This document shows, piece after piece, positions 27,640 through 34,298 of a stretch of 64,000 nucleotides of DNA. Position 1 is the first letter of the stretch. Every line of letters begins with the position of its first letter. The DNA lies in contig NZ_NWUC01000006.1 of the NCBI RefSeq assembly GCF_002750855.1, positions 248,001-312,000 on the forward strand, read 5' to 3'. Source of the DNA: Neopararhizobium haloflavum. Its GTDB lineage: Bacteria > Pseudomonadota > Alphaproteobacteria > Rhizobiales > Rhizobiaceae. The position numbers and the translations under genes are program-made. The notes beneath the pieces were generated by a model that saw nothing but the letters and a program-made list of their open reading frames with translations, had not been told where the DNA came from and did no database searches.

Positions 27640-29865
27640 TCAATTTCCCATGAGAAAGTCGAGCAGCGTCGTGCGCCGTGGCTGGGCCTCGGCAACCGGC
27701 GGTGGACCTGCATCGCCCCAGCCGCCCTCTCCGACATTGGCGGGAGGAACGGGCGGGCCGCCTGCGCGCTGATCCCCCGGATAGTCGAGAAGATCCGCAC
27801 CCCAGCGCGAGGGGTCGTCACCGGCGATGATCGAGCCGACGCCATCCTGCGGCACGCTTTCGGGCGGCGCCAGCCGTCCTGCCGGCGGGCCGGGCAGCGC
27901 GGCCACGGGAACGCCGCTATGCGCCCCGGCCATGAAGTCTTGCCAGGCGCGGGCCGGCAATCCGCCACCCGTCACCTTGTTCATCGACGTGCCGTCGTCA
28001 TTGCCGAACCAGACACCGGCGACGAGATTGGCCGTATAGCCAACGAAAAGCGCGTCGCGGAAGGACTGCGTTGTTCCCGTCTTGCCAGCGGCCTGCCACC
28101 CTTCGAGCTGGGCGTTGCGGCCCGTTCCGGCGGATACCACCTCGCTGAGCATCATGTTCATCGTGCCCGCGACCGCAGGATCGAGCACCCGATCCGCCTC
28201 GGGCTCGCCCCGCTCGAACAGCACCTTGCCCTCATCGTCCGTCACCCGGCTGATGATGTAGGGCGAAACGCCATAGCCGCCGTTCATCATCGGCGCGTAG
28301 GCCGATGTCAGCTCCGTCAGCGTGACCTCCGACGTGCCGAGCGCAATGGAGGCGTTGGCGTTGAGCGCCGATTTGATACCGAGCCGCTCGGCCAGCGAAA
28401 CGACATTCGCCGGTCCGACCTCCATCACCAGTTGCGCTGCGATCGTGTTCAGCGAGGAGGCGAGCGCGTCGTGCAGCGTCACCTGCCCCCGGAATTCGTT
28501 GTCGTAGTTGGAAGGCGACCAGTTGCCGATCTGGATCGGTGCATCGTTGCGCACCGAGTAGGGGCTGAGGCCCATCTCGAGCGCTGCGGCATAGACGAAG
28601 GGCTTGAACGCCGAACCGGGTTGCCGCCTGGCATCGGTTGCGCGGTTGAACTGGCTTTCCGCATAGTTGCGCCCGCCCACCATGGCGCGGATGGCACCCG
28701 TGGCGTCGAGCGCCACGAGAGCGCCCTGGCTGACGTTCAGCGTCTCGCCGTTCTCGTCGATCGCGTCCTGGATCGCCGCCTCGGACAATTGCTGCAGATC
28801 GGAATCGATGGTCGTTTCGACGACGATGTCGCCTGTCACCTCGCCGATCAGGTCCGGCAACTCGTCCATCACGGCATCGGCGACATAGTGTTCGGCCCCC
28901 GTCCAGAAGCTCGGCGCGCGTGTCGGGGATTGCGTCATCGCCGTCGTGACCTGGGCGTCTGTGACGTAGCCGGCATCCGCCATGGCATGCAGCACGACCT
29001 GCGCGCGTTCCTCCGCCGCCTGCGGATCGCGCGCCGGTGACAGGCGCGAGGGCGCCTTGAGAAGCCCGGCCAGGAGCGCCGCCTCGGCCAGCGTCACATC
29101 CTTGGCGGGCTTGTTGAAGTAGCGCCGAGACGCCGCCTGCACGCCATAGGCGTTGGACCCGAAATAGACCCGGTTCAGATACATCTCCATGATCTGATCC
29201 TTGCTGAAGCGATGCTCAAGCCAGAGTGCCAGCAGGACTTCCTGTACCTTGCGTTCGACCGTGCGTTCCGGCGAGAGGAAGAGGTTCTTGGCCAGCTGCT
29301 GCGTGACGGTCGATCCACCCTGAACGACGTCGCCCGCCATCAGGTTCGCCACCATGGCGCGCGCAAGCCCGAGCGGATCGATTCCGAAGTGGCTCTGGAA
29401 GCGGCGGTCCTCGATGGCCATCACGGCCTGCGGAATGAAGGGTGACATTTCCGTCAGCGCCAGCTGCTCGCCGCCAGTCGCGCCGCGATTCGCCATGATC
29501 GCGCCGCCGACCGACACGATCCGCACATTGGGTGGGCGGTCGGGGATGGACCAGGTCGATGCGTTGGGCATCTGCGCGGCGTAGTAGGCGGCGATGGCTC
29601 CAACGCCGATCGCGCCCCATATCCCAAGGACGCAGCACCAGTAGACCAGGCCGCGCGCCAGCCGGAAGAGTCCGCCGCCACCGCCGCCCGCGCGTCCGCC
29701 GCGTTTGCCTGATTTCTTCCGGGCCCTGGTGCCGCCGCGCCCGTTCTGTGCGCGGTTCGACCGTTTGCGCCCCGCGTTCGAGGCACTCACGCGGTCGTCG
29801 CGCCCGACGCGAATGTCTTCCCCGCGGGGTCGATTGCCCTCGAATGTCGGCTCGATACGCCGCAT
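27640..29865 (-). CDS. class A penicillin-binding protein (PBP1A family)
   Basis: A 741-aa bifunctional peptidoglycan synthase. A basic cytoplasmic N-terminus (about residues 1-68, Arg/Lys/Gly-rich) precedes one membrane anchor (GLVYWCCVLGIWGAIGVGA). The glycosyltransferase domain shows MAIEDRRFQSHFGIDP and GGSTVTQQLAKNLFL, and the transpeptidase domain shows SxxK in GSAFKPFVYAA, SSLN, and KTGTTQ. The Pro/Gly-rich C-terminal tail is low complexity. Upstream lies a 356-bp divergent intergenic region. Confidence 0.95.
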   Translation of the reverse strand: MRRIEPTFEGNRPRGEDIRVGRDDRVSASNAGRKRSNRAQNGRGGTRARKKSGKRGGRAGGGGGGLFRLARGLVYWCCVLGIWGAIGVGAIAAYYAAQMPNASTWSIPDRPPNVRIVSVGGAIMANRGATGGEQLALTEMSPFIPQAVMAIEDRRFQSHFGIDPLGLARAMVANLMAGDVVQGGSTVTQQLAKNLFLSPERTVERKVQEVLLALWLEHRFSKDQIMEMYLNRVYFGSNAYGVQAASRRYFNKPAKDVTLAEAALLAGLLKAPSRLSPARDPQAAEERAQVVLHAMADAGYVTDAQVTTAMTQSPTRAPSFWTGAEHYVADAVMDELPDLIGEVTGDIVVETTIDSDLQQLSEAAIQDAIDENGETLNVSQGALVALDATGAIRAMVGGRNYAESQFNRATDARRQPGSAFKPFVYAAALEMGLSPYSVRNDAPIQIGNWSPSNYDNEFRGQVTLHDALASSLNTIAAQLVMEVGPANVVSLAERLGIKSALNANASIALGTSEVTLTELTSAYAPMMNGGYGVSPYIISRVTDDEGKVLFERGEPEADRVLDPAVAGTMNMMLSEVVSAGTGRNAQLEGWQAAGKTGTTQSFRDALFVGYTANLVAGVWFGNDDGTSMNKVTGGGLPARAWQDFMAGAHSGVPVAALPGPPAGRLAPPESVPQDGVGSIIAGDDPSRWGADLLDYPGDQRAGGPPVPPANVGEGGWGDAGPPPVAEAQPRRTTLLDFLMGN

Positions 29866-30221
29866 GCCCGATCGCCTTGAAAGTCCGAACTGATCATTAC
29901 GCTTTGTGTCGCGTTGAAACGATCTGGTGAATCCTAAATGCGGCGATTTAAGGTGCGGTTAATCATCCGATCCTTCCTGCCATACGGGCCAGCGCCGGCG
30001 GCACACAATCAGTCCGCCCGCAATGATGTCGCCGCTTATCCGGATCTGTAAAAATTTAACTATTAGTATTAACAAATGGTTTTCCCGTCCTCCGAGACGT
30101 ATTGGATTGTCTTATTTCGACAGCTGACCGAATATAAAATCTATGCTGTCGTCATTTATTGGGGGTGTATCTCTCAGAAAAATGGTCTGGCAACCAAATA
30201 TATTGAATGGGAGACATCCAA
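29866..30221. promoter_or_regulatory. divergent intergenic region with AT-rich island
   Basis: This 356-bp gap separates PBP1A (minus) from DUF4214 copy B (plus). Most of the left half has average composition. From about 30047 to 30206 it becomes clearly AT-rich, with stretches such as AAAAATTTAACTATTAGTA and AATATAAAATCTATG. A TATAAA at 30133-30138 is a candidate -10 box for copy B, with no convincing -35. AT-rich, TpA-rich DNA of this kind is bound by MucR/Ros-type regulators in rhizobia; that link is inference. No convincing gene is seen in it. Confidence 0.45.
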
Positions 30222-31184
30222 GTGGCGCAACTGGTATTTCAGAAAGCTTTCGACCTGCTCTCGGTGAATGAGTTCAGAGGAGAATTCGTCGAGCAGACGG
30301 CCGAACGGATCGTCGGCAGCGACGGGGTCAGCACGGCCTATTACTACGGTCAGTTCACCATTTTTCCAGACGGTGATTTCAGCGGCACACTGGACGGGAT
30401 CGAATACTTCGAAGGGGACGATCTCATCTTCGTCGCCAATGATTTTTCGGTCGATGCCGCCGAATTCGGCGCTCTGATCAGGACCGACCAGGTCGAGGCG
30501 GCTGTCGCTCTCGTTCTTGGTGGCAACGACACGGTTTACGGCAGCAACGGCGACGATGTGCTGGTGGGCGCCGGCGGCGACGATGTGCTCTTCGGCGCCA
30601 CAGGTGACGACGAATTCCACGCCGGCAACGGCTCGAACACGATCCACGGCGACGATGGTTTCGACGTTGCCTATTACGATGGGCCGGCATCGGAATGGAC
30701 CGTCGCCTCCGCCGAGACGGGCTTTACCGTGTCGCATGACAGCGGCACCGACACGCTCGCCAATGTCGAGCGCCTTGCCTTTTCCGACACGATGATCGCG
30801 CTTGATGTCTTCGGCAATGCCGGCGCCGCGTTCCGCATCTACGAGGCGGCGTTCGACCGGGCTCCGGACGCCTCGGAAGTGGGATACTGGATTTCCAACA
30901 TGGATGCCGGCTGGACGCTCGAGGACGTCGCGGCGCGCTTCGTCGACACGCCGGAATTCGCTGCCCTCTACGGCGAGAACCCGAGCAACGCGGAATTCGT
31001 CGATCGGGTCTATTTCAATGTGCTCGATCGCCAGGCGGACGAAGGCGGCGCTGCCTATTGGCAAGGCGAGCTGGACGCGGGTGCGATGTCCCAGGCAGAG
31101 GTACTGGCGCGCATTTCCGAGAGCGGCGAGAACGTGGACGGCGTCATGCCGCAGATCGAGAACGGGATCTGGTACACGGTCTGA
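30222..31184 (+). CDS. DUF4214 domain protein with short RTX-like repeat, copy B
   Basis: A 320-aa paralogue of copy A (5668-6633), collinear over its length: N-terminal module with TAYYYG at residues 38-43, RTX-like repeats about 101-135 (GSNGDDVLVGAGGDDVLFG, then GDDEFHAG), and a DUF4214 domain to the end, which again reads GIWYTV. GTG 30222 is chosen because it gives MAQLV..., matching MAQVD... of copy A, and because GGGAGA lies 7 bases upstream; the ATG at 30207 would put the ribosome site inside the gene. No N-terminal signal; C-terminal type I secretion signal suspected. Followed by a strong terminator. Confidence 0.85.
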   Translation: MAQLVFQKAFDLLSVNEFRGEFVEQTAERIVGSDGVSTAYYYGQFTIFPDGDFSGTLDGIEYFEGDDLIFVANDFSVDAAEFGALIRTDQVEAAVALVLGGNDTVYGSNGDDVLVGAGGDDVLFGATGDDEFHAGNGSNTIHGDDGFDVAYYDGPASEWTVASAETGFTVSHDSGTDTLANVERLAFSDTMIALDVFGNAGAAFRIYEAAFDRAPDASEVGYWISNMDAGWTLEDVAARFVDTPEFAALYGENPSNAEFVDRVYFNVLDRQADEGGAAYWQGELDAGAMSQAEVLARISESGENVDGVMPQIENGIWYTV

Positions 31185-31194
31185 TCGATCGGTT

Positions 31195-31225
31195 GGGAGC
31201 GGCGCCGTGCTGCCGCTCCCTTTTG
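31195..31225 (+). terminator. intrinsic terminator of DUF4214 copy B
   Basis: A perfect 9-bp stem GGGAGCGGC/GCCGCTCCC (31195-31203 with 31212-31220), 8-base loop, followed directly by TTTT. It begins 10 bp after the stop codon. Confidence 0.85.
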
Positions 31226-31381
31226 ACTGTGGTGTCCACTCGCTGTTGAAAGACTCCGGAAACCACGAAGTCAGTGCAATCGGAGGCACCGGCGCCTCGA
31301 CGGGCGATGTTAAGGCCCCGGTGATGCCCGCGCGTGTAGACCGGTCACCGCATCCCTAACGCAATTCGACGGGTGGATCGC

Positions 31382-32500
31382 ATGGCATACACACTTCCCC
31401 AGCATGGCGACCGGGTCGACTGGGTCGATCACGCCAAGGGCATCTCGATCCTCCTCGTCGTCATGATGCATTCCACGCTCGGCGTCGAGATCGCCGCCGG
31501 CGCGGTCGGTTGGCTGCATCCCGTGGTGGAGTTCGCCAAGCCGTTCCGCATGCCGGCGTTCTTTCTGATCTCCGGCCTCTTCCTCGCCCGCACGATCGAT
31601 GCGCCCTGGCGCCGCTTCCTCGACAGGAAGGTTCTCCATTTCGCCTATTTCTACGTGCTGTGGGTGCTGATCCAGTTTGCCTTCAAGGGTCCGGGCATCG
31701 CCATGGAAGGCGGCGTCGGTGCGGCCCTCGCGGCGCTTGTCGAGACAACCTACCAGCCTTTCGGCACGCTCTGGTTCATCTACGTTCTGCCGGTCTTCTT
31801 TCTCTTCACGCGCCTGGTGCGCGGCCTGCCGGTGTGGCTTGTCCTGGCCTGGGCAGCGCTTCTGGAAGTCATGCCGATTGCAACCGGCAGCGTGGTCTAC
31901 GACGAATTCGCCGCGCGCTACGTCTATTTCTTCGTGGGATACGCCCTCGCTGGCTCCATCTTCGGCTGGCAGCGGTGGAGCGCCGCGCGCATCGCTCCCG
32001 TCATCGCGGGCCTCATCGCCTGGTTCGCGGTCAACGCGGCGCTGTCGCAAGCGACCCTTCCGGCCGGTCTGACGCCATATGCGCAAGTCTTTTCAAGCGA
32101 GCCGACCGTCCTTCGATGGAGCGATCTGGCTGGCATCTCGCTCGTGCTCGGACTGGCTGGGAGCCTGGCGCTCGTTGCGGTTTGCGGTCTGATCGCGAGG
32201 GCGCGCTGGAGCCAAGGGTTGCGCTGGATCGGCGCCCACTCCATCGTCATCTACCTCGCTTTTTTCCTGCCGATGGCAGTGACGCGGACCGCGCTCCTCA
32301 AGCTCGGCATCATCGCCGATGTCGGCACCATGTCGCTGATCACCTGGATCGCCGCGGTGTCGGGACCCGTCGTGCTCTACCTCGTCATCCAATGGTCGGG
32401 GTGGGGGCGGTTCCTCTTCGAGCGTCCCCGCTGGGCGCGCCTGGAGGGCGCGACCCCGCGCGCCGCTGAGCAGGGCAACAGCGCGGCTCAGGCCGGCTGA
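31382..32500 (+). CDS. acyltransferase family membrane protein
   Basis: A 372-aa polytopic membrane protein of the acyltransferase-3 family, which O-acylates sugars of exopolysaccharide, LPS or glucans. The N-terminal signature RVDWVDHAKGISILLVVMMH includes the conserved His, and FRMPAFFLISGLFL follows; about ten hydrophobic segments are predicted by eye. The acceptor is unknown. ATG 31382 is used; GTG 31373 is also in frame. It overlaps the convergent M20 gene by 13 bp at its 3' end. Confidence 0.85.
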   Translation: MAYTLPQHGDRVDWVDHAKGISILLVVMMHSTLGVEIAAGAVGWLHPVVEFAKPFRMPAFFLISGLFLARTIDAPWRRFLDRKVLHFAYFYVLWVLIQFAFKGPGIAMEGGVGAALAALVETTYQPFGTLWFIYVLPVFFLFTRLVRGLPVWLVLAWAALLEVMPIATGSVVYDEFAARYVYFFVGYALAGSIFGWQRWSAARIAPVIAGLIAWFAVNAALSQATLPAGLTPYAQVFSSEPTVLRWSDLAGISLVLGLAGSLALVAVCGLIARARWSQGLRWIGAHSIVIYLAFFLPMAVTRTALLKLGIIADVGTMSLITWIAAVSGPVVLYLVIQWSGWGRFLFERPRWARLEGATPRAAEQGNSAAQAG

Positions 32501-33888
32501 CGCGCCAGGGCATCCATGACGCGGATCCACGAGCGGATGCCCTTGTGAAACGACGTCAGCTCGTATTTCTCGTTCGGTGAATGAATGCGGTCGTCCGCAA
32601 GGCCAAAGCCGATCAGCAGCGAATCCATGCCGAGCATCTTCTGGAAATCGCCGACGATCGGGATGGAGCCCCCCATCCCGATCATGACTGCCGGCTTCGG
32701 CCATTCTCCCGTAAGGGCATCCTTTGCCGTGTTCAGAAGCGGCGAATCGTAAGGCAGCTGGATGGCCGGCGATCCGCCGTGCTCGTGGAACGAGACCTTG
32801 CAGTCTTCCGGAACCCGCGCCTCCACGAAGGCGCGGAAATTGCGCCGGATCGCCGCCGGGTCCTGCTCTCCGACCAGTCGGAAGGAGACCTTCGCATGGG
32901 CTTCGGCCGCGATCACCGTCTTGAAGCCCTCGCCCGTATAGCCGCCCCAGATGCCGTTCACTTCGGCTGTCGGCCGCGCCCATGTCAGCTCCAGCACCGA
33001 CCGGTCTTGCTCGCCAGCGAGCTTGGAGAGCCCGACCTCACCGAGAAAGGCTTCCGCCGTGCGTCCCAGCTTGTCCCAGCTCTGCTTGATCTGGCTCGGG
33101 GTTTCCTCGACGCCGTCGTAGAAATCGGGGATCGTGATGCGCCCGGTCTCGTCGCGCATCGCGGCGAGGATCGTGGTCAGGACGTGAATGGGATTGGCGG
33201 CGGCGCCGCCGAAATAGCCCGAGTGGAGATCACGGTCGGCTGCCGTGATGGTGATTTCCTCGCCGACGAGGCCGCGCAGCCCGGCCGAGATCGCCGGCGT
33301 GTCCGCGTCCCACATGTTCGTATCGCAAACCAGCGCGAAATCAGCTTTCAGCTCTTCCGCATTGGCGTCAAGAAACGGCTTAAGTGAGGGCGATCCGGAT
33401 TCTTCCTCGCCCTCGAAGAGTATCGTCACCTTCAGCGGCAGAGAACCTGCGGCCTTCTTGTAGGCGCGGCACGCTTCCACGAACGTCATCAACTGTCCCT
33501 TGTCATCAGCCGAGCCGCGCCCGGTGATCACCTTGCGCCCTGTTTCCGGGTGCTCCTTGACGCTCGGTGTGAAGGGGTCATCGTGCCAAAGGTTGAGCGG
33601 ATCGACCGGCTGGACGTCGTAGTGACCGTAAAAGAGCACGTGTGGCGCATCGGCCGTTGCGCCGTCATGATGAGCGACGACCATCGGATGACCGCTGGTA
33701 TCGCGCACCGACGCGTCGAACCCGATGCTCTTGAGCTGTGCAACCAGAAATTCCGCAGCCGCCCGGCAGTCCTGCTTGTACCCCGGATCCGTTGAAATCG
33801 ACTTGATGCGAATGAGGTCGAACAGCGTTTCGAGGCTGGACGGCAGCGCGGCGTCAGCCTCTGCGAGAACGGGTGCGATATCGGTCAT
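32488..33888 (-). CDS. M20 family dipeptidase-like metallohydrolase
   Basis: A 466-aa cytosolic zinc peptidase of the M20/carnosine dipeptidase type. The metal site is visible as GHYDVQP (His/Asp), GRGSADDKG (bridging Asp), FEGEEESGSP (catalytic Glu and Glu ligand), CDTNMWD (Asp ligand) and HSPNEKYEL near the C-terminus (His). A lid/dimerisation domain with DLHSGYFGGAAANP lies between. ATG 33888; a TTG nine bases upstream extends the frame slightly. Convergent overlap of 13 bp with the acyltransferase. Confidence 0.9.
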   Translation of the reverse strand: MTDIAPVLAEADAALPSSLETLFDLIRIKSISTDPGYKQDCRAAAEFLVAQLKSIGFDASVRDTSGHPMVVAHHDGATADAPHVLFYGHYDVQPVDPLNLWHDDPFTPSVKEHPETGRKVITGRGSADDKGQLMTFVEACRAYKKAAGSLPLKVTILFEGEEESGSPSLKPFLDANAEELKADFALVCDTNMWDADTPAISAGLRGLVGEEITITAADRDLHSGYFGGAAANPIHVLTTILAAMRDETGRITIPDFYDGVEETPSQIKQSWDKLGRTAEAFLGEVGLSKLAGEQDRSVLELTWARPTAEVNGIWGGYTGEGFKTVIAAEAHAKVSFRLVGEQDPAAIRRNFRAFVEARVPEDCKVSFHEHGGSPAIQLPYDSPLLNTAKDALTGEWPKPAVMIGMGGSIPIVGDFQKMLGMDSLLIGFGLADDRIHSPNEKYELTSFHKGIRSWIRVMDALARQPA

Positions 33889-34001
33889 GGTCGGCAAGCC
33901 TCAATGTGGGAATCGATGGTCGGGGGACCATATCCGCCGCGCCGGGAAAGACAATGGTGCGGCCGCAGGCGTCGCCGGGACGTCGGGAGCTTCTGCTAGC
34001 C

Positions 34002-34042
34002 AAGAAAAAGCCGCCGCGACGGGGGCAAATGTCGCGACGGCT
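34002..34042 (-). terminator. intrinsic terminator ending the candidate sRNA
   Basis: 12-bp GC-rich stem (one G-U), 10-base loop, then TTTTTCTT on the minus strand. It lies about 115 bp upstream of the M20 peptidase start, so it would also insulate that gene from leftward transcription. Confidence 0.8.
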
Positions 34043-34140
34043 TCCATAAGAGTGGACAAAGGCCCGGAGAGGGGGGGATAAGGCCTTTGTCCTATGTCCG
34101 GCGTGGCGGGGGACAAGCCAGAGTGCCGGACAGCGGCATA
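34002..34140 (-). ncRNA. candidate three-hairpin small RNA with C-rich loops
   Basis: On the minus strand three hairpins follow each other with only a few bases between them. SL1: UGUCCGGC/GCCGGACA (34132-34125 with 34102-34095) with an inner UGGC/GCCA and loop UUGUCCCCC. SL2: a perfect 11-bp stem (34092-34082 with 34064-34054), 17-base loop containing CCCCCCCUCUCC. SL3: a 12-bp stem with one G-U pair (34042-34031 with 34020-34009), loop AUUUGCCCCC, followed by TTTTTCTT, a classic terminator. There is no open frame of note. Stacked hairpins with C-rich, anti-Shine-Dalgarno-like loops are the hallmark of rhizobial sRNAs such as the alpha-r14/NfeR1 group; membership is inference. The 5' end and promoter are not resolved. 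Confidence 0.6.
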
Positions 34141-34298
34141 ATTTTGATTGCCGATAGATATCAGATGGCGCCGCGAATATGGCGATTCAAGGATGACGTG
34201 GATTACAAATCGGTAACGTGTGCGTGAGGGTTTTGGCGCCCTTCCGACCCGCCAGACCACCGTGGACTTGTCGTATTGCGCGCGCTAATCGTCATGCC

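Noticed and set aside
27604-27640. Inverted repeat ACCCTCA/TGAGGGT at the PBP1A stop
   Set aside because: No T tract and a long loop; not enough for a terminator call.
30076-30267. 63-codon plus-strand open frame in the AT-rich region before copy B
   Set aside because: Overlaps the start of copy B in another frame, has no ribosome site and a biased composition; probably chance.
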